Notes: a model not told the origin generated them from the sequence alone. Numbered from the stretch's first letter, positions 33,622-42,388 are shown. The stretch: DNA of 62,601 nucleotides from Lachnospiraceae bacterium (GCA_017465475.1 JAFTWC010000033.1:1-62601), one strand, 5' to 3'. Numbers and translations are program-made.

Positions 33622-34998
33622 TTATACCATTTCTTCCGGGTGGAATACTTCGTCAAACTTTTCAGCAGTTAAAAAGCCCAGTTCGACACATGCCTCTTTC
33701 AGTGAAATATTATCCTTGAATGCCTTCTTTGCGGTCTTTGCGGCATTCTCGTATCCGATATACGGATTCAGTGCGGTAACAAGCATCAGGGAGTTATGCA
33801 GGTTGTGATGCATCTTTTCCTTGTTTGCCTTAATACCTACAGCACAGTTCTTATTAAAGGAAACAATTGCCTCAGCAAGCAATCTTGCGGACTGAAGGAA
33901 GTTGTAAATACATACCGGCATAAATACGTTAAGCTCGAAGTTACCCTGAGATGCTGCCATACCTACAGCCACATCGTTACCCATTACCTGTACGGCAACC
34001 ATGGTAACCGCCTCACACTGGGTCGGATTTACCTTGCCCGGCATAATAGAAGAGCCCGGCTCGTTCTCCGGAATGAAAATCTCCCCAAGACCATCTCTCG
34101 GGCCGGATGCCAACCAACGAACGTCGTTTGCAATCTTCATCATATCGCAGGCAAGTGCCTTGATTGCACCGTGTGCAAATACAAGCTCGTCCTTGGAGGT
34201 CAGAGCATGGAACTTATTTGCTGCGGTCTTAAACGGCTTACCGGTAATCTTGCCAACCTCATCAGCAACCTTCTCAGCGAAGGAAGCCGGAGCATTTAAG
34301 CCGGTTCCTACTGCGGTACCGCCTAAAGCAAGCTCGTAAAGCGGCTCGATGGAACGACGAATTAATTCTACGTCCTTCTCCAAGCTGGAACGCCATCCGC
34401 TGATTTCCTGGCTGAACTTAATCGGAGTAGCATCCTGTAAGTGGGTTCTGCCGCTCTTTACGATGCCTTCGTTCTCCTCTTCCAGTCTCTTAAACGTAGC
34501 AATCAGGGTCTCTGCTGCCGGAATCAGCTTATCTTCCAAAGTCAATACCGCTGCAATGTGCATTGCCGTCGGGAATGTATCGTTAGAGGACTGACTCATA
34601 TTGGAATCGTCGTTCGGATGAAGCAACTTCTTTCCTAAAATCTGGTTTCCTCTGTTTGCAATCACTTCGTTTGCATTCATGTTGGACTGGGTGCCGGAAC
34701 CGGTCTGCCAAACAACGAGCGGGAAGTTTGCATTTAACTTACCTTCCATAATCTCATCGCAAGCCGCCTTAATGGCACCAAGCTTCTCATCCGTCATCTT
34801 CTCCGGACGTAAGCTGTTATTTGTAATTGCCGCTGCCTTCTTCAATACACCGAATGCATGAATAATTTCAGCCGGCATGGTTTCGATACCTACACCGATT
34901 TCAAAGTTCTCGTGGCTTCTCTGTGTCTGTGCTGCCCAAAGACAATCTGCCGGAACCTTCATTTCACCCATAGAGTCATGTTCAATACGATATTCCAT
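33622..34998 (-). CDS. fumC: Fumarate hydratase, class II
   Basis: About 458 residues. Malate to fumarate + water in the cytoplasm. WQTGSGTQSNMNANEV, GRTHLQDATPIKFSQE, and the superfamily signature GSSIMPGKVNPTQCEAV (about residue 315) are diagnostic of oxygen-stable fumarases. An ATG at 34998 and a GTG at 35004 are both possible with AAAGGA upstream. It sits between mdh and hdrB (gaps 33 and 15 bp). Confidence 0.95.
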   Translation of the reverse strand: MEYRIEHDSMGEMKVPADCLWAAQTQRSHENFEIGVGIETMPAEIIHAFGVLKKAAAITNNSLRPEKMTDEKLGAIKAACDEIMEGKLNANFPLVVWQTGSGTQSNMNANEVIANRGNQILGKKLLHPNDDSNMSQSSNDTFPTAMHIAAVLTLEDKLIPAAETLIATFKRLEEENEGIVKSGRTHLQDATPIKFSQEISGWRSSLEKDVELIRRSIEPLYELALGGTAVGTGLNAPASFAEKVADEVGKITGKPFKTAANKFHALTSKDELVFAHGAIKALACDMMKIANDVRWLASGPRDGLGEIFIPENEPGSSIMPGKVNPTQCEAVTMVAVQVMGNDVAVGMAASQGNFELNVFMPVCIYNFLQSARLLAEAIVSFNKNCAVGIKANKEKMHHNLHNSLMLVTALNPYIGYENAAKTAKKAFKDNISLKEACVELGFLTAEKFDEVFHPEEMV

Positions 34999-35031
34999 TT
35001 TCACTTCATCCTTTCTATATTTATGTATGTT

Positions 35032-35973
35032 CTATATATTAAGACCCTTAATTAAATCCTTCAATACGCCTGCGCTGTTATGAAGTGCCGCAACTTCCTC
35101 TCCGTTAAGCGGAAGCATAATCTTGCTGTGAGCTCCCTTATTGCCTACCACATTTAATAAGCTTAAGCATACATCGCTGATACCGTATTCCCCATTTAAT
35201 AAGGTAGATACCGTAAGCGTCGTATCGATGCCCTTTAAGAGACACTGAATTACATGACATACGGATACGGATACTGCATAGAAGGTCGCTCCCTTACGCT
35301 GAATGACCCGGGCTCCGGACTTGCGCACATAATTCTCTACTTCATCACGTTTGAACTCCGGATATTCTACCTTATTTAAAATAGCATTACGATAGCTTTC
35401 TACCGGCACATTGGAAATATTTGCAATGGACCACGGTACAAAAGAACTGTCGCCGTGCTCACCCAGCACATATGCATGTACATTCTTCTGGTTCACATCG
35501 TAATACTCTGCAATTCTCGCACGGAGTCTTGCGGTATCCAAAATGGTACCGGAACCGATGACACGCTCCTGCGGAAGACCGGTGTGCTTTAGGAACACAT
35601 AAGTCAAAATGTCTACCGGGTTACTTACAATCACATAGGTAGCGTCCGGTGCCACCGGAACAATCTGGTCTGCAATCTCTTTTATAATGTCTACATTGGT
35701 CTGGGCAAGGTCAAGTCTGGACTGACCGGCTTTTCTTGCCATACCGGATGTGATAACCACAATATCCGAATCCTTTGCATCTTCATATGTACCGGCATAA
35801 ATATTAACCGGATTACAGAAAGGAACACCCTGTCTGATATCAAGCGCCTCTCCAAGTGATTTTTCATGATTTACATCGATCATAACAATTTCTGATGCAA
35901 GTCCCATAATCGTAAGCGTATACGCAATGGTGGAACCTACATTTCCTGAACCGATTACCGTAATCTTGTTCAT
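35032..35973 (-). CDS. mdh: Malate dehydrogenase of the LDH-like fold
   Basis: About 313 residues. Oxaloacetate + NADH to malate. Rossmann motif VIGSGNVGSTIAYTL, catalytic LGEHGDSSFVPW (His), NPVDILTYV. Overall it is closest to bacterial L-lactate dehydrogenases, but the substrate-specificity loop reads MARKAGQSRLDLA, with Arg where LDH has Gln102, the residue that selects C4 dicarboxylates. It is also first in an operon with fumarase and fumarate reductase. The start at 35973 follows GAGGTG. Annotation as lactate dehydrogenase would be an error if the Arg assignment is right. Confidence 0.82.
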   Translation of the reverse strand: MNKITVIGSGNVGSTIAYTLTIMGLASEIVMIDVNHEKSLGEALDIRQGVPFCNPVNIYAGTYEDAKDSDIVVITSGMARKAGQSRLDLAQTNVDIIKEIADQIVPVAPDATYVIVSNPVDILTYVFLKHTGLPQERVIGSGTILDTARLRARIAEYYDVNQKNVHAYVLGEHGDSSFVPWSIANISNVPVESYRNAILNKVEYPEFKRDEVENYVRKSGARVIQRKGATFYAVSVSVCHVIQCLLKGIDTTLTVSTLLNGEYGISDVCLSLLNVVGNKGAHSKIMLPLNGEEVAALHNSAGVLKDLIKGLNI

Positions 35974-36027
35974 CAAAGCACCTCTCATTTTTCAAGATTT
36001 GTATTTGTTTATTTTTTAACGAGCCCC

Positions 36028-36056
36028 ATTATAATACTTTTTTCTACATTTTTCAA
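36028..36056 (-). promoter_or_regulatory. Promoter of the mdh-to-pckA operon
   Basis: Minus strand TTGAAA (36056-36051), 17-bp spacer, TATAAT (36033-36028), 55 bp upstream of mdh. No other good promoter was seen in the small gaps down to pckA. Confidence 0.7.
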
Positions 36057-36095
36057 GTAGTTTCGCAATTAATTTTGATTCCTGTTATAAAAATG

Positions 36096-37517
36096 CTATT
36101 TTAATACAGATATTGCGTCACCGATGGTCTTCTCCAACGCCTCTCTTCCGTACTTATCCACCTCGGCTTTATTTTTTTCGCCGTGGGTCAAACAACCTGC
36201 ACCTCCGATACAACCTCCCACACAAGCCATGCCCTCAATAAAATTAGCATCCAGTACATTTTTACTTTTCTTTAAAAGGGCTGCCTTACATGCCTCAATA
36301 CCATCACAGGACACTGCTTTTACATCAAATTCGATGTTCTGCTCTTTTAATGCCTGGACAACAGCCTCAGAGAGACCACCGGTACGTGCAAAAATTCTTC
36401 CGAAATAGGATGCATTATCCAATACATCTTCGCCCAGTGTTGTAATATCAATATCCTTGCTGTCATATAATGCCTGTAATTCTTCAAAAGTCAGCACGGA
36501 ATCCACATAAGGTTTTACATTTTCTAACTTCAGTTCTGCTTTCTTTGCCGTGCAAGGTCCGATAAAAATAACCTTGGCGTTCTCATCCCTTTCCTTAATA
36601 TACTTTGCAAGAGCACCCATCGGAGATAGATTATGAGATACAAGCGGTAACAACTCCGGAAACGCCGACTTAATATAAGAAACAAAAGCCGGGCAACAGG
36701 AGCTTGTTAAAAATCCCTTTTCCACAAGTTCTTTGGATTCTGTCTGTGCCACCATATCGGCACCCAAAGCTGCTTCCACCACCGTATAGAAACCAAGTTC
36801 CTTTAATCCCTTAATTACCTGACCGAGCTTTGCATAGGTAAACTGACTGGAAATGGACGGTGCTACCAATGCATACACCTTATACTTTTTATTATTCTCG
36901 CTTTTTTTAATAATGTCAATGGCATCCAATATGTAAGACTTATCCATAATCGCTCCGAACGGACACTGGTACACACAGGCACCACAGGAAATACACTTCT
37001 CATTATCGATGGCTGCAGAGTTATTTTTATTAATGGAAATTGCCTTTACTTTACATGCATTCTGGCACGGCCGCTTTCGATTCACGATTGCAGAATACGG
37101 ACATACTTTTGCGCACTGGCCGCATTCCACACACTTAGACTTATCAATATGTGCCACATGATTATGGTCAAAAGAAAGCGCTCCCCGTTTACATACATCC
37201 TCACAACGATGTGCCAGACAACCACGGCAAGAATCCGTTACCTCGTAACCTGCGGACGGACATTCATCACACGCAATATCAATTACTTCGATTACGTTAG
37301 GGTTCTCTTTATCACCCCCCATCACCACTTTCACACGTTCCGCCAGAATCGCTCTTTCTTTGTATACGCAGCAACGCATGGTAGGTGTTTTCCCCGGAGC
37401 AATCATCTCCGGTATATCCAGAACCTTTTCTAAAAGAGTATCGTTCCACGCATGTCTTGCCACTTCGCGAAGCACCTTGTATTTTAAGTGCTGTACCTTT
37501 GTATCAAACTTTCTCAT
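36096..37517 (-). CDS. [FeFe]-hydrogenase, group B type
   Basis: 473 residues. N-terminal Cys-rich part (CDECPSAGYEVTDSCRGC), several [4Fe-4S] motifs (CVECGQCAKVCP, CISCGACVYQCP), then the H-domain with L1 SSCCPAFVSY, L2 IGPCTAKKAE and L3 EGMACVGGCIGGAG. The TSCCPAF-type L1 and lack of an N-terminal [2Fe-2S] domain mark group B, commonly ferredoxin-linked and poorly characterised. Last gene of a minus-strand operon with sensory and phosphatase genes (18-bp gap to the phosphatase). Confidence 0.9.
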   Translation of the reverse strand: MRKFDTKVQHLKYKVLREVARHAWNDTLLEKVLDIPEMIAPGKTPTMRCCVYKERAILAERVKVVMGGDKENPNVIEVIDIACDECPSAGYEVTDSCRGCLAHRCEDVCKRGALSFDHNHVAHIDKSKCVECGQCAKVCPYSAIVNRKRPCQNACKVKAISINKNNSAAIDNEKCISCGACVYQCPFGAIMDKSYILDAIDIIKKSENNKKYKVYALVAPSISSQFTYAKLGQVIKGLKELGFYTVVEAALGADMVAQTESKELVEKGFLTSSCCPAFVSYIKSAFPELLPLVSHNLSPMGALAKYIKERDENAKVIFIGPCTAKKAELKLENVKPYVDSVLTFEELQALYDSKDIDITTLGEDVLDNASYFGRIFARTGGLSEAVVQALKEQNIEFDVKAVSCDGIEACKAALLKKSKNVLDANFIEGMACVGGCIGGAGCLTHGEKNKAEVDKYGREALEKTIGDAISVLK

Positions 37518-37535
37518 CGCCGTTTGCTCCTTATT

Positions 37536-38708
37536 TTAGAAATAACTTACTTTGATTCGTTTTCCCATCTGTTTCAAACACTTTGATAACTCTTCCACCA
37601 AATTCATTTTAATACTGAAGTTAATCGGCAGATCCGGATTCTGATGTGCCGGGTTAATCGCCCTGCCCACATAGAAATTGATATCGGTCGCTTCCTCGAA
37701 CAGCAACCGGCATATCAATGCCGCACCGTCACGGTTATAGTTCCATTCTTCAAACAATTCATTTTCTCCCAGATAATCCTTTGCGTATTCCAACACCTTA
37801 TTTACGGTAATAACCCCCTCTGTCACAAGGTCAACACCATCGATGTACGCAATCGGCGGAATATCCGACTTTTCAAAATTAAGGCTGGCCCGGAGCGGCT
37901 TTCCGAGATATTTTGCCGCAATAGAGGACGTGGTACCTCCACAGATAATATGCTTTCCTTCCTTTGAGAAGAACAAAGACATCATCCGGTCATTGTCATC
38001 GCGGTTTGCCGGTGGTCCGAATAAAATGTTCATCGGCTCCCGTCGTCTTACCTTCACGATACATGCCGTTGCATCATCTCCCGGTTTGTGTCCGTACAGC
38101 TTATCACATTCTTCCACCAAAAGTGTGGACAGATTTTTGGCCGTAAGACCGCTGACGGACATGGTTTCCATAAAATCAATGATTTCCTCTCGTCGCCAAC
38201 CGAAGTTATATGCCATTCCGATTCCTGCATGGGGACATCCGTCACTCATGGCTATAAAAATGTCATTTTCCTCAAGTCGTACGGTTGACTTATAAATCTT
38301 CTTTCCGTTGATGTTCATTTCCGTTTTCGGATAATCATAATTCACATTGTTGCGAAGTATGATTACATGCGGATTATCATATTGGATAATCTCCGCCGTT
38401 TCGTTCTGTATCAAATGCATAATCGTAAAGGTGGAATAAGCCACACCTCTGACAGAGCAAACCGGAAGGGTTGCCGCAATGGTCTCCACACATTCCTCAA
38501 GAGGAAGTCCCGCTGCCATCATGGTAGAAATGATTTTAGAGGTAAGTGTAGACAAAATACTGGCCTTAACCCCACTTCCCAAACCGTCCGCCAGAACAAT
38601 CACGGTAGAACTTTCGCTTTGCTCCACAATATCCACATGATCACCGCATAGCTGTTCGCCGTAATGATTGATACTTTTAAATCCAATATCAACACACAAA
38701 TCATTCAT
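37536..38708 (-). CDS. SpoIIE/PP2C-type serine phosphatase
   Basis: 390 residues. VIVLADGLGSGVKASILST, FIAMSDGCPHAGIG and GDDATACIVKV are PP2C/SpoIIE metal-binding motifs. It has no N-terminal sensor domain of its own. A C-terminal ~190-residue extension (KHIICGGTTSSIAAKYLG onward) is of unknown fold. It overlaps the sensory hydrogenase gene by 8 bp, so the pair probably forms a sensor-effector module that dephosphorylates an unknown partner in response to H2 or redox state. Confidence 0.85.
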   Translation of the reverse strand: MNDLCVDIGFKSINHYGEQLCGDHVDIVEQSESSTVIVLADGLGSGVKASILSTLTSKIISTMMAAGLPLEECVETIAATLPVCSVRGVAYSTFTIMHLIQNETAEIIQYDNPHVIILRNNVNYDYPKTEMNINGKKIYKSTVRLEENDIFIAMSDGCPHAGIGMAYNFGWRREEIIDFMETMSVSGLTAKNLSTLLVEECDKLYGHKPGDDATACIVKVRRREPMNILFGPPANRDDNDRMMSLFFSKEGKHIICGGTTSSIAAKYLGKPLRASLNFEKSDIPPIAYIDGVDLVTEGVITVNKVLEYAKDYLGENELFEEWNYNRDGAALICRLLFEEATDINFYVGRAINPAHQNPDLPINFSIKMNLVEELSKCLKQMGKRIKVSYF

Positions 38709-40380
38709 CTGAAATCGACTCCTTTAATTTAGAAAGCGCAATCTTCGTCTCTGCCGCCGTTTCCCCGAGAAGAGATGCAATTTCCTGTACAATACGCATC
38801 TGCTTGTCCACCACCTTATCTGCCACTTCAATGGTTTGACGGCTGATTTTTTCTTTTTTCTCACGCTCGGCTTCCTCATCCGTCACATCACGCATAATAC
38901 CAACCAAGAGGTGAGATTCTTTATCATAAATAACAGATTGTTCGATATAACGTCGGTACTCCGCCAGATACGTTCTTCGTCCTCTCACATCCGTTCCCGT
39001 ACGCAAAACTTCGGTAAATACGATCGGGTCCATAATCCGAACCACACTGTCTCCCAAAATATCTGTACTGGAACGAATATTCATTATATTTCTTGCCGCT
39101 TCATTAATTTGCTGTACTTCCAAATTTTCATTCAAAACAACAAGGCCGTTCGGTGTATTTTTTACAATGGTATCGGAAAAACTCTCTGCCTTGTCCTTTA
39201 AAAACGGAAGACACATGGAAATTTCCGCCTTCCCCTGACAAATGGCAATCGCCTTTTCTCGACAGGTATTATAACCGCAGGAACCACAATCCAGCTCGTC
39301 CGTCGGCTTAAACTTGCCCATTTGTCTCAGTACACTGTAAATCTCCTGCTCCGACGGTTGCTGTAACCTGTGTTCAATAAACTCGAACTGTTTCTTTAAA
39401 TCGGACGCTTTCGGTTGCGTAACCTCAAAATCTTTTTCTCCCGCAAACTTTGCCACCGTAATATAATCCTTAATCGGCTCCGAGCGCTGATACTTCTCCA
39501 TAACCGGTCCTCCGATGCATCCTCCCACACAGGCCGACATTTCAATAAAGCACTTATGAATTTTTCCGGTCTCGATATCCCGAAGAGCCTGCATGCAATT
39601 ATCAATACCGTCTAACGCAATATAGGTATACCCCGGCGCATCCTGTGCCATAGTTTTCAGCACACCTCCCGTTGTCGGAAAAAATCTGGCACGGCTTTCC
39701 TGCTTAGAATCCATTTCCTGGCGAATCTCGATATTTTCTTCTTTTAACCAACGGGTAAGCTCCTCAAAGGTCAGTACCGCATCCACAATACCTTCATAAT
39801 GCTCCGCCTCATCCTTCTTTGCCACACACGGCCCGATGAACACCGTTTTCGCATTCGGAATCCTTTTCTTAATATCTTTACAGTGCGCCTGCATCGGAGA
39901 AACCACATCTGCCAGATACTCCAATGAATTCGGAAAATACTTTTGAATCAACAGATTCACCGAATGACAGCAAGAGGAAATGAGCACATCCCGATCCTCT
40001 TCCTTTAAAATACGTTCATACTCATTTTTTACCATGGTAGCACCGATGGCCGTCTCTTCCACATCATAAAACCCGAGCTGCTTCAGTGCATCACGCATAG
40101 CACCGATACCTACTCCTTCATAATTTGCAACAAAAGAAGGTGCCAAACTTACGACAACCGGTTCACTGTCCTGCAAAAACACCTTCGCTTTCTCTGTCTC
40201 ATCTACAATCTGCTTCGCATTCTGCGGACAAACCACAAAACATTCTCCGCACAAAATACATTCATTACCTATTATGTGTGCCTGATTTCCGGAAAAACGG
40301 ATGGATTTCACAGGACAATGGCGAATACACTTGTAGCAATTCTTACAATTTGATTTTTTCAAGGTTAAACAATTCGGCAT
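38701..40380 (-). CDS. hydS: Sensory [FeFe]-hydrogenase with PAS domain (group C, HydS-like)
   Basis: 559 residues. Two ferredoxin motifs (CKNCYKCIRHCP, CILCGECFVVCP), an H-domain with L1 ISSCCHSVNLL, L2 IGPCVAKKDE and L3 EMSACVGGCIGGP, a further Fe-S motif LDCGSCGYNTCREKAIAIC, a PAS domain (about 405-510, PNGLVVLNENLEVQQINEA) and a C-terminal helical region. This is the group C layout, proposed to sense H2. L1 has His where catalytic enzymes have Pro after CC. Neighbouring phosphatase overlaps it. Confidence 0.9.
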   Translation of the reverse strand: MPNCLTLKKSNCKNCYKCIRHCPVKSIRFSGNQAHIIGNECILCGECFVVCPQNAKQIVDETEKAKVFLQDSEPVVVSLAPSFVANYEGVGIGAMRDALKQLGFYDVEETAIGATMVKNEYERILKEEDRDVLISSCCHSVNLLIQKYFPNSLEYLADVVSPMQAHCKDIKKRIPNAKTVFIGPCVAKKDEAEHYEGIVDAVLTFEELTRWLKEENIEIRQEMDSKQESRARFFPTTGGVLKTMAQDAPGYTYIALDGIDNCMQALRDIETGKIHKCFIEMSACVGGCIGGPVMEKYQRSEPIKDYITVAKFAGEKDFEVTQPKASDLKKQFEFIEHRLQQPSEQEIYSVLRQMGKFKPTDELDCGSCGYNTCREKAIAICQGKAEISMCLPFLKDKAESFSDTIVKNTPNGLVVLNENLEVQQINEAARNIMNIRSSTDILGDSVVRIMDPIVFTEVLRTGTDVRGRRTYLAEYRRYIEQSVIYDKESHLLVGIMRDVTDEEAEREKKEKISRQTIEVADKVVDKQMRIVQEIASLLGETAAETKIALSKLKESISDE

Positions 40381-40388
40381 AGTCGTCT

Positions 40389-40643
40389 CTACCTTTCATT
40401 CAATACTGCAAGGATTTTTCCATCAAAAAACTCCTTGAAATTTTCACGGGTAACTCCTGTACAAACCACGTCATCCACCAGGATTGTTACACCCTGGCGA
40501 TTGCATTGTCCGCTACAAAAACACCCTGCCAACGCAACTTCATCTTGTAACTTATGTACCTCAACAGCCTTTGTAAACAGCTCTATTATTTCCGGTGCTC
40601 CCTTCACATGGCAAGCACTCCCCACACAAATCTGAACCAACAT
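40389..40643 (-). CDS. Small [2Fe-2S] thioredoxin-like ferredoxin (second)
   Basis: 84 residues: ICVGSACHVKGAPEI, then LAGCFCSGQCNRQGVTI. Four Cys in the C-x(4-6)-C ... C-x3-C layout of NuoE-like [2Fe-2S] domains. It lies 1 bp after a paralogue and 8 bp before hydS, suggesting electron delivery to or from the hydrogenase-like proteins. The ATG at 40643 is preferred. Confidence 0.85.
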   Translation of the reverse strand: MLVQICVGSACHVKGAPEIIELFTKAVEVHKLQDEVALAGCFCSGQCNRQGVTILVDDVVCTGVTRENFKEFFDGKILAVLNER

Positions 40644-40644
40644 A

Positions 40645-40890
40645 TTACTTACTCACCTTTGCCATTACTTCGTTTTTGAAAAACTCATCTACCGTTTCCG
40701 GTGTTACGGAAAAGAACTTGCCATCTACCGTTACGCATACTCCCTGTTGACACTGACCAAGGCAAAAGGTTCCGGCGAGATCTACCGTTTCATTCAAATT
40801 ATTCTCATCCAACAGCGCCTGAAGACGCTCTACTACATGGCGGGAACCCTTAATGTGACAAGAACTTCCGATACAAACTGTGATTTTCAT
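40645..40890 (-). CDS. Small [2Fe-2S] thioredoxin-like ferredoxin (first)
   Basis: About 81 residues: VCIGSSCHIKGSRHV and LAGTFCLGQCQQGVCVTVDG. Same NuoE-like cluster layout as its neighbour, from which it appears duplicated. AAGGAGAAAG precedes the ATG at 40890. First gene of the minus-strand hydrogenase operon. Confidence 0.85.
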   Translation of the reverse strand: MKITVCIGSSCHIKGSRHVVERLQALLDENNLNETVDLAGTFCLGQCQQGVCVTVDGKFFSVTPETVDEFFKNEVMAKVSK

Positions 40891-40956
40891 TTTACTTTCT
40901 CCTTTCATGCTGAATGACAATGTTATTTTTTTGACAATCTTTTTCTTTAATTTTAC

Positions 40957-40985
40957 ATTATATCACAGTCTTCGTCTAAATGCAA
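40957..40985 (-). promoter_or_regulatory. Promoter of the hydS operon
   Basis: Minus strand TTGCAT (40985-40980), 17-bp spacer, TATAAT (40962-40957), 67 bp upstream of the first ferredoxin gene. Confidence 0.7.
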
Positions 40986-41114
40986 CTTAAAACATCACCT
41001 TTTTATTTTTTTCATCTTCTCTTGTTTTTTTCATGTCTCTCTCTTTATTTATATCTAATTTTGACTAAAATTGCCTTATTTTTTTATTGATTATTGTAGC
41101 TTTTTCACCAAAAG

Positions 41115-41280
41115 TGTGCTATAATATCCTCAACTGTACGACGCACGCAAAGGCGCGTCTTTCTTTTTCGTATCTTTGCGCGTTGTTTGTCGTGCGTCCA
41201 TGATATTCGTTATTTTTTTAACAGAACCAATTGACGTTTATCATGTGCTCGGTTTCCCCTGCACCGGGAAACCACGAAGA
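41115..41280 (+). promoter_or_regulatory. Extended -10 promoter and structured leader of the hnd operon
   Basis: TGCTATAAT (41117-41125) is an extended -10 with no good -35. The leader then shows two inverted repeats: ACGCACGCAAAG ... CTTTGCGCG/CGTGCGT (about 41140-41200) and GGTTTCCC/GGGAAACC (41251-41273). Neither is followed by a U-run, so they may stabilise or regulate the mRNA rather than terminate it. The 40891-41300 gap holds only this and the divergent promoter. Confidence 0.55.
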
Positions 41281-41300
41281 TATTAAAGGAGGTTAAAGAA

Positions 41301-41792
41301 ATGGCTGCAAAATCAACAGTTCCGTTCCATGGAACAAAGGAACAGGAAGCACAGCTCCGCTCTGTCATCGCTGAGTTAAAGGATGAGAGAGGCTCCCTGA
41401 TGCCGATCTTACAGAAGGCTCAGGACATTTACGGCTACCTTCCGATCGAGGTACAGACCATAATTGCTGACGAGTGCGGCATCCCGTTAGAAAAAGTTTA
41501 CGGTGTTGCTACGTTCTACTCTCAGTTCTCTCTGTATCCGAAGGGAAAGTACAAAATTTCCGTTTGTCTCGGTACCGCTTGTTACGTAAAGGGCTCCGGT
41601 GACATCTACGAAAAGCTTCAGGAGTTACTCGGTATCGAAGGCGGTCAATGTACCCCGGACGGCAAGTTCTCTTTGGACGCATGTCGTTGTATCGGTGCCT
41701 GCGGTCTTGCTCCGGTATTGACCATTAACGATGATGTTTATGGCCGTCTTACCGTAGACGAGATTGCTGACGTTCTTGCGAAGTACGAATAA
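41301..41792 (+). CDS. hndA: NAD-linked [FeFe]-hydrogenase, NuoE-like subunit
   Basis: 163 residues. [2Fe-2S] thioredoxin-like domain: VCLGTACYVKGSGDI and DACRCIGACGLAPVLTI provide four Cys. N-terminal helices (LMPILQKAQDIYGYLP, YGVATFYSQFSLYP) are typical of NuoE/HndA/HydC. It works with HndC and HndD in a complex that couples NADH and ferredoxin to H2. AAAGGAGG before the ATG. Codon use here and in hndC/hndD is strongly biased, as in highly expressed genes. Confidence 0.92.
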   Translation: MAAKSTVPFHGTKEQEAQLRSVIAELKDERGSLMPILQKAQDIYGYLPIEVQTIIADECGIPLEKVYGVATFYSQFSLYPKGKYKISVCLGTACYVKGSGDIYEKLQELLGIEGGQCTPDGKFSLDACRCIGACGLAPVLTINDDVYGRLTVDEIADVLAKYE

Positions 41793-41827
41793 TTCACCGG
41801 TATTTTCGGAAAGGAGTACCTAAGGTC

Positions 41828-42388
41828 ATGATGCCTGAAATTTCCTTAAACATACTTGATGTAGCGGAGAATTCCACCCGTGCCAACGCTTCTCTGGTCA
41901 CCATTATTGTAGATGTCCAGGTAGCCCGTGATACGCTCACCGTTATCATTGACGATGATGGTTGCGGTATGACGGCAGAACAGGTAGCGGCCGTAACGGA
42001 TCCGTTTTTTACCACCCGTACTACCCGAAAGGTAGGTTTAGGTGTTCCGTTTTTTAAGCAGGCTGCCGAAAGTACGGGAGGTTCCTTTTCCATCGAGTCT
42101 ACGGTAGGCGTCGGAACCCGTGTGACCGCAGTGTTTACACTGTCCCACATCGACCGTATGCCGTTAGGAGATATGAACGGTACCATCCACACCTTAGTTA
42201 CCATGCATGAGGAATGTAATTTCTTATACACATTCCGTTTCAATGAAAAGGAATTTTCGTTAGACACCAGAGAATTTCGTGAAGTTCTCGGTGATATCTC
42301 CTTTCAGGAGCCTGAGGTGTCACTTTACATAAAGGACTACCTAAGAGAAAATTTCAACGAAACCAATGACGACACATTTGAATTGTAG
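41828..42388 (+). CDS. HATPase inserted in the hydrogenase operon
   Basis: 186 residues. GHKL ATPase motifs: LNILDVAENSTRANAS (N-box), VIIDDDGCGMTAEQV (G1), RKVGLGVPFFKQAAES (G2). The C-terminal ~75 residues (TLVTMHEECNFLYTFRFNEK) are of unknown fold. No phospho-acceptor His or membrane region. Small HATPases recur in hnd/hyd operons of Clostridia; function unknown. Gaps are 35 and 66 bp. Confidence 0.8.
   Translation: MMPEISLNILDVAENSTRANASLVTIIVDVQVARDTLTVIIDDDGCGMTAEQVAAVTDPFFTTRTTRKVGLGVPFFKQAAESTGGSFSIESTVGVGTRVTAVFTLSHIDRMPLGDMNGTIHTLVTMHEECNFLYTFRFNEKEFSLDTREFREVLGDISFQEPEVSLYIKDYLRENFNETNDDTFEL

Noticed and set aside
35032-35973. L-lactate dehydrogenase
   Set aside because: Overall similarity is to LDH, but Arg at the Gln102 position and the operon context favour malate dehydrogenase.
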